Source of the DNA: Talinum fruticosum | Taxonomy: Eukaryota > Streptophyta > Magnoliopsida > Caryophyllales > Talinaceae | NCBI GenBank assembly: GCA_021018815.1 | Contig: JAITYX010000007.1 | Span: forward strand, 1,240,001-1,304,000 | Direction of reading: 5' to 3' | Length of the DNA stretch: 64,000 nt | In this document: positions 36,300-48,402 of the stretch, piece by piece | Layout of the letters: each line of letters starts with the position of its first letter | Position numbering within the stretch: the first letter of the stretch is position 1 | The notes under the pieces: generated by a model | What the model saw: the letters and a program-made list of their open reading frames with translations, nothing else | What the model was told of the DNA's origin: nothing | Database searches by the model: none | Position numbers and translations under genes: made by a program

Positions 36300-38174
36300 C
36301 ACTCATCCTCTTCCTCATCCTCTTCCTCTTCCTCTTCCTCTTCCTCTTGTGGTTGTGGTGGTCGACGGTGAGATCCGGATGCTTGCTGAGACTGCAGAAA
36401 TTCATTCATACGTGCTATTGGCTCAGCTAAACCTGTCGACATGTGCCTTCGGATGCCGATTTTGTAACTCAAGCATCCGGCAATGCTCAATCCATTGATG
36501 TACCTCGAATTTAAATTATGCACTCGTTGCTCTCCATTCCGAGTCATCCGTAGTAGAAGGTTTCGGTGATTTGAAGGATATTGTTGGTTTCAAGTTTCTA
36601 GCCTCGGATCCAAATCCATAAATGCGACCTTTCTTATTCGCATTTGCTTTGACCCACAACTCTTGTTGTGAAGGGGTGGATACATGATCCTCGAAGAGTT
36701 CGGGTCATCACTGGAAGTTTGAGTGGGTTGAGTGTTTTGCAACTCTACCCACTCTTTTTGAAACTTCTTCCGAATATAATATAAATATTTTAGGCATGTA
36801 AATATCACGAGTTGTTAACGAAAACAATAGATAGAAAAATATGCGGAATTCATATATACGGTTACTCACGTAAATGGCCTTGGATTTTTGTCCACCCATT
36901 CGTCCTTTTTGTTTTGTGCGTGCGTGCAAATAGTTGGGTCGGTAGAGGCTGAACTCCTTTAAGCTCCTTCATCTAAAATTGAAAACAAGTTAGTAGAGAA
37001 TCAATTTACCAATATGAACATGTTAACAGCTTGCATGCATAATCAATAAGAAAGGGGTACGTACAAATCGCCGCTTATGCTCCGTCATAGGGATTGAGCC
37101 ACACGTATGGAGTGATGAACCAAGTCCCCCCGATCAGCATGACGGTTTTTCTGAGCTTGCTCGCAGTAACTTCTTGTACTCAGCAGCTTCCCAATATTCG
37201 AGCAACTCGCGCTAGTAGTTGTCACCCAACCATTTCGGCTTCTTCTTAGTTTTCCTCGCCTTGAGCATGAAGTCCTTCAAGCGATCACCGCCTTTCTTTT
37301 CAAAATTTCTTCTGATTTGGACTTTATCGGTTGGCGACCAAGTGAAAAATTTCTATATAAATAAAAACGTGGTTTATAAGTTATGAAATTAAAATATAAT
37401 GTTCGAACATGCACAATAAGTGATTATGTTATCTCGAACTGGAGAAAACTAATGATGTGTCATTACCTTAAACTCGGAAAACCATTGATCACGTTGTGAT
37501 CGAGGGACTTTACCCCATGTAGGCCAAGCTCCATCGTATTTGCTTTGGAAGATGTGGGAAATCATACCCACAACTTTGTCAATGGAGTAGAACCTAATCA
37601 ATTAAACATATAAAATAGTTAGTTCAACTAATAACTAATATGCTTATTTTATTTTATTATTTATTATCATACTCACCCTTCACCATCTAGCTCAATTCGG
37701 ATTTTTTCTCAGCTGCTAGCGCTACTTGATTGAAGACAAGGATCCTCGTTCCTCGTATCAGCTTGGTCCTTCATTTGTAGGCATTTGTGGTGGCCGTTGT
37801 TCGGAACCAACGTGGATGCGTGGTACATTATTTGTACCATATTGGTGATATGTATATGTACTCGACGGGTTTGAGTACATATGGGGTTGCTGAGAATATG
37901 GAGGGTTTAGAAAGAAAGGCCCACCCAAGTGGGTTTTGCATGTGTGGGAAATTTGGGAGTTGGAAAAAGGGAGGGTTGGGAATAAATGACCCCCCAATGG
38001 AATTTGGTTGTGAGGGGAGTGTGGAGATAGTGCTCCACCGGCAGGAGTTTGAAGGTTCCGAGGGTTTTGAGAGGGGGTAGAAGTGCTGATATCATTACCT
38101 CCCCCATCGGTAGAGGTGTTTCTAGCCCTTCCCCGAGTAGCCGATCTTTTGGTTCCGCCTCTACCTCTCTCCAT
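36300..38174 (-). CDS. TNPA-like protein of CACTA 1 (Ptta/En/Spm family), spliced
   Basis: On the minus strand the first exon starts MERGRGGTKRSATRGRAR at 38174. It is a basic then Pro/Ser/Asn-rich low-complexity N-terminus of about 138 codons reaching a stop at 37758, so a donor before the stop is likely. Downstream minus-strand blocks match the plant Ptta/En/Spm family: a Lys-rich WLGDNY region with LLEYW (about 37270-37200) and HTCGSIPMTEHKRRF (about 37120-37080), LFARTHKTKR (about 36940-36900), and WVKANANKKGRIYGFGSEAR (about 36660-36600). An acidic/Arg-rich end lies near 36300. TNPA-like proteins bind subterminal repeats and bring transposon ends together. Exon boundaries are approximate and some stops may be real defects. 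Confidence 0.7.
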
Positions 38175-38399
38175 TTTTCTGTACATAAACAAGTAATTAA
38201 CACTATTAGTAAACATCCAACGGTTCAAGTGATTTCATATAGAACAACATATAAACAATAGTAAACATATGCACATGTAAGCGTTAGATATAAATCGAAG
38301 CATGTGAATAAAGTACGCTTCAATGGTATCACACTCATTACATTAATAAGAATTCATTCGATGACAACATAAATGAAAGTTGTACAATAAAAAACAAAC

Positions 38400-41300
38400 C
38401 CAACAAAAGCACATTATCAACTACTCATCATCCTCATCATCAGTCTTATCATCATCTTCGTCACCATCCTCTTCGGCGTCATTGAATAGGGTATGTTCTT
38501 CTTCATCATCGGTGATATTGTCATCATCCCATTCCCCTTCTTCATCTTCTTCACCTTCCTCTTCTTCACCAACATCCTCAATCTCATCTTGCTCGGTTTA
38601 AAATAAAATCATCAACTAATTCTTCTCGCTGAGCTTGAGTTATCAACCAAAGTTTCTAGCAAAGTTTCTATTATTGGATCGATCGTACCCATACTATCCT
38701 CTTGGAATGCACGAGGAATAGTATATTGGTCATCAACTCGGCCCTTGGTTTTGATGCCACAACGACGAACCAATTCAGTTTTTCTCTAGGGACCCCTTGT
38801 GGATATGACATATAATACACCCGAGTTGCAGTGCTAGCAAATATGAAAGGATCGTACTTACGATACCGCCTTGTACAATGCACTTCGACATACGAACTAA
38901 ATTTATGGCACCGAGTTCCCGAGGACGACTAGGGTCAAACCAATCGCATTTAAACAAAGCACACACCTTTTTATTAGTTCACCAACATATTCAACTTCAA
39001 TAACCTCTTGCAAGATGCCGTAGTAATTATTTTGAACATGTCCTCCATCGGTTCCTTTCACACGTACACCATAATTGAAGGTCATTCTCCCTTCATTTCG
39101 AGCCTTAGTATGAAATAACATTCCATTCACCGTGTACGCTGTCCATGTTTTCACTCTCCTTAAAGGACCTTGAGCTAGTTGCATCAAGTAAACATGCTTT
39201 TCATCATGATATACTTGATAACAATGAATCTCGTGTCAATAACATAGTGTTTGTTTAGTTTATTACAATGGAACAACCGATACTAATAAAGTTGTGGCAC
39301 GAGCAATAAGTAACAACATATGATACTCACAGCTCCGTTGAACCACTCGAACTCACTTTCCACCATTGCATCAATTGCAAGCATCACTAACATCACCATA
39401 CATAGCTCGTTTTTGGTGTTCGAATAGGCTGAGTTCAAAGATTTCATTAAGATGACATCATCGTTCCGAATTAAACTATAAAATTATTCAAACGAGTGTT
39501 CATTAGACAAGAGAAACTCACTCAAGGTAAGGTTTAACTTCGGCACAGTTCAAGTAAAACATGCAGATGTGCGGCCGTCTTTTCCTTATCATCAAGGAAA
39601 CGCGGATCGCACTTCCCAATTGGAGCACCTTCCGGTATGAATACCGAAAGAGTAGGATTGTGGTTTGGAACTTCGCAGTTCTCATTTCGTCGACTTCTAG
39701 TGTGCATACAAGGCACGTTAGAGCCGAAATAGTAAGAGGCAAAATGTGTTTCTTCAAATCGGGCGTACTTTTCAGCGATACTCCCTTCAGAGCTTCGATT
39801 TGTTTCCTATGGATCTCTTCAATCGGCCAAAGAACCTCTCAAATGGATACATCCACCGATACTGTACCGACCACCCAATTTTGCTTCCTCCGCCAAATGA
39901 ACCTAGCAGGTGTTCCATCACATCGAAGAACCCAGGAGGAAATATTGTTTCCAATTTACAAAGGGTTATTGAAATATTTCGATGCATTTGCTCTAACTCC
40001 GCATCCCGTAACACGGATGAGCAAAGGTTCTTGAAGAACTCACTAATTTCAATGAGAGGCGCTAAATCCTCGTCCGGGAGTGCACTAAATGCTATTGGAA
40101 GAAGGCTCTCCATGAAAACATGACAATCATGACTTTTCATGCTATGGAACTTAGTGGAGTTTGGGTCGACAAGGTATGAAATGTTAGAGCAAGAATCATC
40201 CGGCATTTTCAACTCCCTTGCCCATTCACATACTGCCCTCTTCTCGCTCCAACGTTAACACATATTTTGCCTTCGGTTTGAGAAGTTTACCAGTGACTCC
40301 ATGCTTTAAATTCAACTCTACATGATCACACAACTCTTCCAAATCCATTCTTGCCTTGATGTCATCCTTTGTTTTACCAGGAATATCCATAACGAGTGTT
40401 AATTATATTCTCAAAAAGTTCTTCTCAATGTGCATCACATCTAAGTTATGGTGAAGCAATTGATCTTTCCAATATGGCAGCTCCCAAAATATGCTTTGTT
40501 TTGTCCAATTATGATCCTTTTTAAACCCCGAAATGTTAATTTCCTGCGCTTCGTTACATTGGGAAAGTTTTCAACCCATTGTTTTATTTCTTCCCCGTAT
40601 AACGACGAGGAGGACCCGAATGTACGGTTTTGCCTTTTGTAAACGATGTGTTATTCCTTCGAAACGCGTGACTTCGGGGCAAAACCGCCGATGAAAATCA
40701 AACCATGAAAATTTTCGGCCATTTCTAAGTTTAAATGCTTTTTTTATTCATACATACCGGGCATGACATGGCACCATGCGTACTCCATCTAGACAACATA
40801 CCATAGGCCGGGAAATCATTAATGGTCCACATCAACGCAGCCTTCATGAGAAAGTTCTCACCTTTCGAAATATCATATGTTTCAACACCATCTTCCCATA
40901 GTGTTTTCAAATCATCAATAAAAGGCCGCAAGTACACATCAATTTTATTTTTCGGATTCGTCTGACCTAGTATTATACATGTCAAGAACATATAAGGCGT
41001 CGTCATGCATAACTCTAGTGGTAGATTATATATCATAACAACGATCGGCCGGATTGAATAAGACTCGAGTTGGCCGAATGGATTAAACCCATCCGCGCAC
41101 AAACCCAGTCTTATGTTTCTAGGTTCAGTAGCAAATTCGGGGTGAACTCTATCAAAATGTTTCCATGCTTCACCATCTCGAAGGATGACAGAGGACACCA
41201 TCTTCTCTTACATTCTCATAATGCCATCTCATGTGTTCTACCGTGGTTTTTGAAGCAAACAAGCGTTGAAGTCTTGGTATTAACGGCAAGTAATGCATCC

Positions 41301-42121
41301 TTGCAAATGGAGTTCTTTGACTTTTGCCATGTCTTTCCCTTTGACGCTTCCATCTCGCATGACCACAAAACTTGCATGAATCAAGGTCACTGTCCTCTTT
41401 GTAGAACAACATGCAACCTTGTCGACAACAATCAATTTTTTGAACATCCATCCCAAGATTTTTAATGACCTTCTTTGCATGGTGAATGTCACGAGGAACT
41501 CGGTTATCAGCGGACAAATCTCCTTCATAAGTTGAGCAATTTCATTAAAGCAATTTTGAGGCATGTTGTAGTCGGACTTAATGCTCAACATTCTAACAAA
41601 GGGCGTACAACTCAAGTGTGAGTTTCATTTCCCGCCCACAAAGGTCGTTATGCAGCCTCAACCATATTAAAGAAACTTTGGGCATGGGTATTTAGAGGCT
41701 CACTTGTGGAGTTTTGATTTGAGATCATGGCATCTCGTGACCATATTATTCATACGGTCGATATTTGTTTCGACATCGCCGTAGTTCATATGATTAGCGC
41801 CACTGTCATCGTTGAATACGTTAGAAACCATTGTTTGCTCCTCATGTAAATGAGAATCTATTTCTCCATGACTAGTCCAATACCAATAGTTTGGAAGAAA
41901 ACCATATTGATAGAGGTGCAACTTAACTTCATCGGGATCCTTATACTTTCGATTTCGCATTTGCGACATGGACACCTATATTGTTGATTATGCACAAATT
42001 CCGATTGGCTTCTAGCATGTGCATCAAACTCCTCAACCCCGTCTAAAAACTCTTGTCTATACCCAACTCTACCGGGTAATAACCTACGATACATCCATCT
42101 ACGATGCGTAGGCCCGTCCAT
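38400..42121 (-). pseudogene. TNP2/TNPD-like transposase of CACTA 1
   Basis: The minus-strand start at 42121 is MDGPTHRRWMYRRLLPGRVG with FLDGVEEF and CPCRKC, the transposase-associated zinc domain. Next come a linker with YQYGFLPNYWYWTSHGE (about 41905) and the TNP2 core with CCRQGCMLFYKEDSDLDSCKFC (about 41430-41370). RNIRLGLCADGFNPFG and GVETYDISKGENFLMKAALMW-type blocks follow (about 41110-40810), then the DUF4218-type domain KFHSMKSHDCHVFMESLLPI (about 40150) and the DUF4216-type domain NYGVRVKGTDGGHVQNNYYG (about 39070). The C-terminus is strongly acidic (about 38600-38420). This protein is the catalytic transposase. One apparent frameshift lies at about 41180, where ctcgaagg stands in place of the expected ccgaagg. 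Introns probably separate other blocks. Confidence 0.85.
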
Positions 42122-42504
42122 ATATATTCCGATTGAAATTTAACAATTTATTACATTATTAGTTAAAAATACCAACACATGGAGATGGTATATGATTACA
42201 TATTTTCTATAACGAACATAATCTATATATAACCATTATGCATCTATAAATTTTTTTAATATACATAGATTTCTATAATTTTTATATTTTACTCTTAAAT
42301 ATTTATTTCATAATTAAAGTAATCATACCTAATTAGTATAAATAAACTCATATACATATAATTACACTAATCATATAGTAAAGCAATCATACCTATAAGC
42401 ATACCTAATTAGCGTCAACAACCTCACACAAATAAACAACAAACAATTACACATATATAAATCAAAAACACCATTTCCCTCAACTTCAACAATAATGTCC
42501 CACA

Positions 42505-43045
42505 AATCCTACACAATTGCACATTTGTCTATTCAAATTCATCCACAATCAACATTAATTTCCACCAAATTACATATATTCGTCAATTTCAGCTAACATG
42601 TTTTTAAACCCTAAATTTAACTTCAATAACATTTACTCCATAAAGAACCCAATTGCACATTTTTCTATTCAAATTCATCCACAAACAACATTAATTTCCA
42701 CTAAATTACATATATACGTTACTTTCAAGTTACAATGTTGAAAACCCTAAATTTAACTTCAATAACATTTACTCCACAAACAACACAATTGCACATTTTT
42801 CTTCTCAAATTCATTCACAAACAACATTAATTCCCACCAAAGTACATATATTTACTCCTTAAACAACACAATTCCCACCAAAGTTATATTTTTAAAACCC
42901 TATATTTAACTTCAATAACATTTACTCCTTAAACAACACAATTTCACATTTTTCTTCTCAAATTCATTCACAAACAACATTATAATTTCCCACAAATTAC
43001 ATATATTCATCAATTTCAATATCAATTTTGTAAAACCATAAATCC
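42505..43045. repeat. Four imperfect tandem repeats (about 135-150 bp) inside CACTA 1
   Basis: Copies begin at about 42513, 42650, 42785 and 42937 with aattgcacatttttcttctcaaattcat, and run through acaacattaatttcca and aaaccctaaatttaacttcaataacatttactcc. They lie upstream of the transposase gene, in its 5' leader or promoter region. Confidence 0.85.
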
Positions 43046-43075
43046 ACAAAAATCATCACAAACATACCTCAAATT

Positions 43076-43410
43076 TATGGGCGGCACCGGTGGCGGCACA
43101 GCGGCAACGGCGAAGCTCGGGCGTGAGGTGGCAGCGGCGGCGGTTGGTCGGCGGCGTCCTCCACCTAGGCGACAGCGGCGGCGGTGCAGGGGTCGGGCGA
43201 ATCGAAGCTAAGACCGGTGGTTATTCGGCCTTGGGGGTCCTCAACCGGCGGCGGAAGGGAGGCGGCGGCAACGAGCGACGGCGGCGTGTGTAGTCGCCGG
43301 CGGTAGCGGCTGATGGCGATGGTGTCGCGGCTGATGGCGGTGCTCTCGCTCTCGGTCTCGCTCTCTCTGTTGCTTGCGAAATCCGGAACCGGCCGACGCC
43401 GGCTTCGGAT
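43076..43410. other. GC-rich CGG-repeat leader upstream of the CACTA 1 transposase
   Basis: A ggcggcggc-type low-complexity segment, in sharp contrast to the AT-rich repeats beside it. Frames here are repeat products. On the minus strand it lies upstream of the transposase start and may be its untranslated leader. Confidence 0.5.
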
Positions 43411-43414
43411 TTAT

Positions 43415-43757
43415 TCGTAATTAGTGACGGAACAGTCCGTCGCTGTTCCGTCGCTAATTACAAAATTGTCGGTAGTGACGGATTGGCAACGGAATATTCC
43501 GTCGCTAATTACTACAATTAATTTTTTTTTCTTTCGGGGATTTTTTGATGTACCAATTATCGCCGACGGAGTAGCGACGGAATATTCCATCGCTACTCCG
43601 TCGTGGAGAGCAAAACAACGACGGAAGTTATGTTCCGTCGCTAATTCCGTCGTTGTATGATCCAGCTTGTCATTTTTTGTCGGTGTCCGTCGCCGATTCC
43701 GTCGCTACCTGGCGACAGATTGGTTTCCGTCGCTATTTTCCGTCGATATTTTACGGT
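43415..43757. repeat. CACTA 1 right subterminal repeats
   Basis: About ten copies of the same gcgacggaa / ttccgtcgc motif in both orientations, mirroring the left end. Confidence 0.92.
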
Positions 43758-43769
43758 TTTGTAGTAGTG

Positions 43770-44463
43770 GGAGATTTTGGAGAATTTTGGAATTTATTCT
43801 GGTCTAAAGGCAAATTTGCGTAAATCTTGCATCTACATTGGGGGTGTGTAAAAGACTGAACAACTATATATTCTGGAAAGAACTAGGTCTACTAAGGGGG
43901 ACATGCCTTTAATATATCTTGGAGTTCCCTTATCCTCAACTATAATCACTTATTCCATGTCCAACGCCCTCCTTTAGAAAGTAACGGCTAAGTTGCAACA
44001 CTCGGTCTACTAAATTACTATCATATATAGGAAGGAAACAATTGATTGGCATTATTATATTCAGCTACATGCATTCTAGAGTTTAGTGTTCTTAAAACCT
44101 AAACAAGCACCTCAGGATATTGAGAGTGTTTGCAGGAAGTTTCTATGCTTTGGAAAAATAGACTAGAAAACACTTGCACCTATTGCATGGGACATAGTGT
44201 GTAGGGAGTACAAAGAAGGGGGTTTGAACTTTAAGGAGATTTTGGAGTTGGAATAAAGCCTAATGGGCTAATTTTCTATGGCATATACATAAGCAGAGAG
44301 AGGGTTATGAGGAGACTAGATCGGGGCCTATCATCTACAACATAATAGTATTCGGTAATTTCGGGCAACCAATAATGATCTTTGGGGATGGAAGAAGTTT
44401 TTAAAGCTTGGAGTTGAAATTTGTGCATAGTTTGGAAATGCAAATGTTGTGATCGGTATTGGG
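43770..44463 (+). pseudogene. LINE reverse transcriptase, middle piece
   Basis: Continues the LINE directly after the CACTA target duplication: SGLKANLRKSCIYIGGV (about 43800-43848), then a block whose other frame gives LIYLGVPLSST (about 43909-43942). Further degenerate sequence follows up to the Copia insertion at 44464. The GLKxNxxKS and YLGVPL motifs lie just downstream of the catalytic box in L1 reverse transcriptases. The frame shifts several times. Confidence 0.8.
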
Positions 44464-44804
44464 TGTGTGGAGCCTAATGGGTGTTTTGGGCTTCGAAAAA
44501 ATCGGGTTACGGGGTAAGGAATAGTGAGCATGAGCGAGAGACATCAAGAACAAGGGGTGTCGGACGAAGGAGTGAAGAACATACCAGTAAGTAGTCAATA
44601 AGGGCTGACTGTGTTGGCTGACATAGCCCGTGCTAGTTGGCATAGCCCATGCCAGCTGGTGCCTATTGGACTTCTTCGGGTTTAGCCGTTTTCTTACGTT
44701 ATTCTGTGTGTAAATGCATGTTAATGCTTGTTAATTACTCGGTTACGGCTATATAAATGAGTATTTGGCCTCCATTATTATAAAGAAGCAGTGAGAGTTC
44801 AAGG
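44464..44804 (+). repeat. Truncated 5' LTR of the deleted Copia element
   Basis: Aligns with 47884-48229 (shared gagagacatcaagaaca, gacgaaggagtgaagaaca, gttaatgcttgttaatt, tatggcctccatt-like blocks). A tatataaatgag near 44751 is the probable TATA box. Confidence 0.75.
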
Positions 44805-44805
44805 T

Positions 44806-45965
44806 GTATCAACCACACGGAGAGAAACCCGCTGATATGGGGCAAAAGGAATCGGAGGTACTTGATCGGCAAGCACTATGGACAGTGAGATTGACGTTGG
44901 AATGGAATGTGGTGTTCAACGTGATGGATCAAATAATGACCAAGGGGCTGTTAGAGGCGTTTTCAAACTTGTATGAGAAACCATCGGTTATGAATAAGGT
45001 ATATCTAAAAATGCATGATGACACTAGTGTAGCCGATCATATCAATGAGTTTAATATGATCACTTCTAATCTTGCTCCGGTGAAAATAAATTTATTGAGG
45101 ATGAATTTAAGGCATTAATCTTATTGTCGTTCTACCCGAGTCATGGGATACCATAGTGTTTGTGATTAGTAGTGCTACGGGGTCAAATGCCTTGAAGTAT
45201 GATAAGGTCCGAGATGTAATATTGAGCAAAAGCATTCGCAAGAAAGATTTGGAGTCATTAGGAAGTACATTTCATGTTAGGGGTAGGGAGAAACATATGA
45301 AAAACAGTCAATCAAAGTCCAAAACAAGGGGTTGGTCCCAAAACCTGGGGAGGTTGTTTATTGGGGTTGTGGTGATAAGGGACATTTTAAGAAAAATTGT
45401 CCTAAAAATTTGGTGACCGGGGTTCATTGCATTCTATTGAGGATGTAGGTGATGCACTTGTGTTAAGTGTAGAAAGTCCTATTGAGTCATGGATAGTGAA
45501 TTTTGTTGTAGGAAATTTTGGCAAGGTGTTTGTTGCTAATAGGAAGATTTTTGATATATTCGGCAAAAGGGATGTGAGGATCAAAACTGCTAGTAGGGGT
45601 TTTGGACATTGCATGATGTTAAGCTTATCCCGAGTTGGCTAAGAATTTGATTTCAATGAGTCAATTGAATGAGTCGGGGTATCTAACCAAGTTTTGTAAT
45701 GGTGGTTGAAAAATCATTAAGGGGGCATTAGTTGTGGCTAAGGGTTTAAAATCGGCTCGTTGTACTCTACTGGGGAGTGTAGTGACTTAGCTACAAATGC
45801 CGAGGTTGATTGTTCCAAGTGGGAGTTTTCGGTGTGAAAGACTTGAAATGGGTTTTTCGTAGTGGGAGTTGGTAATGATAACGGGAAATTTGGGTGTTCA
45901 AATGGGTCATCAGGTGCTCCACATAGAAAGGTGCAAGAACCGAGTATAATGAAAAAGGCAAGTGT
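44806..45965 (+). pseudogene. Copia gag and partial pol remnant
   Basis: The gag block DRQALWTVRLTLEWNVVFNV and MTKGLLEAFSNLYEKPS (about 44860-45000) with DDTSVADHINEFNMITSNL is a UBN2-type core. In a shifted frame PESWDTIVFVISSATGSNAL follows (about 45135-45195), then a knuckle CGDKGHFKKNCP with its first Cys lost (about 45372-45408). After that come the protease/GAG-pre-integrase region with GNFGKVFVANRKIFDIFG (about 45510-45565) and a KGALVVAKGLKS-like end (about 45720-45755). It is cut off by the solo LTR insertion. Large parts of pol are absent on both sides. Confidence 0.75.
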
Positions 45966-47544
45966 GAAGACTCGGACACTTCTCAACGCATTTCGAGTTG
46001 TATTAAATGAATCGGGTATAACCATCTCATACTTATAGAGTTTTGATTCCAAGGCATTCTCTCGTATCTCATAAACTTCTTTGAGTAAAATGGTATCTTC
46101 TCTAAGTGATACAGCTTTTACTTCTTATATTTCTTGCTTATCCGTAAGTGACTCGAAAACCGATTCTTTGTTCCGAGTCCAAGCATCACTCGATTTATCG
46201 TAGATTGAATAGACTAGTATTTCGTCCTTTTCTCACTCGAATCGACTTACGGTTATAAGTTCTATTTTGTTATAGTCGAGTATTTCTAGTCTGTTTCATG
46301 CTTAGTCTATATCAAGTTACTTCACTCGATATTCTTTACTGAACTTGATTCTTCACTTAGACTAAGTCGGATGGAATTCTGAGTATCATGGATATTGGAC
46401 TCGTAAAATTCCATTTCGTTTCGACTCGGATAATCGGTTGTTTAATTATCCTAATAATTTTATTATCCGTGTCTAATCTTGGACCAAAGTATTTTATACT
46501 TTGAGAACCAAAATTGATTTACTTTTGTAGGTTATTCAAACGAGGATACACCTTTTTCAAACCACAAAAGTAACCGGCTTGAACGTCAAATCACCAGCGA
46601 GACATGGCTTTTCACCTTCTCTACTCCAAGTCCCGGAAGATTGTTTCGGAGTCGTCTGTTTCCAAATCTGGAAAATTGGAACGCCAAGCTTAATGGTGGT
46701 TTCCACCTTACCTTTCAAGACACCGCCAGTGGTTTTGGGACTTCCAAGAGAGTTAAACCGTTGTCCAACGTTCACATTACAACGGATACTTTCTGAGTGA
46801 CTCGAAAGCTTCTATCAATAGTCACGAGAGGACTCTCGGTCGGCAGTTGAAGATAACGGCTACTCTGCCTGGTCATCTATAAATAGAAGCCACCTCACAA
46901 GACTTGAAGATTGGCCGAACTTATTGTTAATACACATACTTGTACAAAGTCTTTGTATTCATTCTCAATCTTCTACTTACAACTCCTATTCTGTAATTCA
47001 TTACTTTCGAGTTGTAAGGTCTTGTACTCGATTACAAACTCTTTCTTACATTCTTTGTAAGGTCCCTTGACTAAGTCGTAAGGGTTAACTCGGCTTAGTT
47101 GTCCCTAGCTGTAAGGGTTATCTCAGCTAGGAAGTACTAGATCGGATAAGGGAATTTCGAGTCTAGGAAAACTTGTATAGAGTTGTGTAAGGGAGCAACT
47201 CGGGTTCACTCAGTTCACGGTATTTTGTGGACTCAAAATAGTGGATTTGACTTCATGTCCGGATTGACACGGTCCGTGGTTTTCCGCCCCGGGAGGGTTT
47301 CGACGTAATTTCTAAGTGTTATCTTTCCGAGTTCATTCTAGACTCGGACAGTCATATTACTCCTGCTTGACTTGCTTGTTTATTCGTGATAGCATTTCGA
47401 GTCCAAGCTTTTCGACCTCGTTGTTTGACTCGGAACCTGTCTCTGTCTCTTCGTTAACAAAAGAGCTAACGTTTCCACGAAAAACTTCCATCACCCTATT
47501 CGCCCCCTCTAGGGTGACTCGGACTCTCCCCAAGCAAACCTTCA
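45965..47544 (+). mobile_element. Solo LTR of Sirevirus subfamily A
   Basis: 1580 bp from tgaagactcggacac to gcaaaccttca, with no internal region. It is nearly collinear with the 1581 bp LTR of element A. It interrupts the deleted Copia element. Flanks read caagtg and cgagtg, an imperfect 6-base match in place of the usual exact 5 bp duplication. Solo LTRs arise when the two LTRs of an element recombine and the interior is lost. Confidence 0.9.
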
Positions 47545-47883
47545 CGAGTGTTGTCAACGGGAGGTAAAGCCCAAAGGTACAAATTATTTTTTCATTATGT
47601 TTTGTTAACCAACGCTCGGTGAGCCAGTTTTGCATCGTGACCTTATGCAAGAGATCGATCAATCCAAGTGGGAGTTCACATCGGGTGATGTTGAAGATGA
47701 GTTTGAGAACAACTTGGATAGCGGGATGCTGGCAAAGGTGCTAGTCCAAGGTGAAGATGCCGAAACGATGAAATGGTGCAAAGCCTCGCTTGGTCTCTCT
47801 CAATGAAGGGGGCGGGTTTCGATAAACTATGTGGATGCAACAAAGAAGGTGAGCCATTAGTCTCCAAGTGGGAAGTTGTTGAG

Positions 47884-48402
47884 TGTGTGGAGCCTAAGGG
47901 GTGCTTTTGGCTCCGGAAAATCGCATTATAGGGAAAGCAACACCGAGCACGGGCGAGAGACATCAAGAACAGGGCATGCCGGACGAAGGAGTGAAGAACA
48001 AGCTAGCCAGTAGCCAACACAAGTTTGTTGTGTTGGCCGACACAGCTCGTGCCAGCAATATGGGCAACCCGTGCTGGCTGGCACTGCTGGACTTCTTCAG
48101 CTTTAGCGGTTTTTTTGCGTTATTTTGCATGTAAATGCGTGTTAATGCTTGTTAATTGCTTGGTTATGGCTATATAATTGAGTGTTTGGCCTCCATTGTT
48201 GTGAAGAAGCAATGAGAGTTCAAGTTGTAAGCTTGTAATTAGCTTGAGTGAAATTCCTTGTAAATTACTTAAAATCTAGTGCAACGGTTCATGATTTTTT
48301 CCCAATTTGGGTTTTTCACATTAAAAATCTTGTGTTCCATTTTGTTCATTCTTTTCTTTCTACTTTATTTGTTTGAGTAACCTCCCGATCATAACAATCA
48401 GG
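47884..48402 (+). repeat. 3' LTR of the deleted Copia element
   Basis: It runs from tgtgtggagcctaagg to about caatca, immediately before LINE sequence resumes. A TATA-like gctatataattg lies near 48169. It contains about 170 bp beyond the point where the 5' LTR stops matching. Confidence 0.65.

Larger units (their letters stand above)
35621..43769 (-). mobile_element. Complete CACTA (En/Spm) transposon 1, 8149 bp
   Basis: Its ends are CACTACTAGAAAA (35621) and the inverse TTTTGTAGTAGTG (ending 43769), flanked by the 3 bp duplication GGA (35618-35620 and 43770-43772). This is exactly what CACTA elements produce. Removing the element and one GGA rejoins the LINE reading frame (to GLKANLRKSCIYIGG). 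Subterminal arrays of the motif tagcgacggaa lie at both ends. Two minus-strand genes are carried: a TNP2/TNPD-like transposase and a TNPA-like protein. Boundaries and duplication are intact, which suggests a fairly recent insertion. Confidence 0.96.
44464..48402 (+). mobile_element. Deleted Copia-type LTR retrotransposon inside the LINE
   Basis: Two related LTRs begin tgtgtggagcctaa (44464 and 47884). The 3' copy is preceded by caagtgggaagttgttgag, a polypurine-like tract typical of Copia. The right LTR seems to end caatca at about 48402, where LINE coding resumes. The left LTR is shortened at its 3' side (about 340 bp recognisable), so the primer site is missing. The interior keeps gag and the protease/pre-integrase part of pol; integrase core, RT and RNase H are deleted. 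A clear target duplication was not found. Confidence 0.75.

Noticed and set aside
37787..38261. Plus-strand ORFs opposite the TNPA-like first exon
   Set aside because: They are antisense shadows; the minus strand has the start codon, the basic N-terminus and the downstream family motifs.
38380..38601. Ser-rich plus-strand ORF
   Set aside because: It is the antisense of the acidic Asp/Glu tail of the CACTA 1 transposase.
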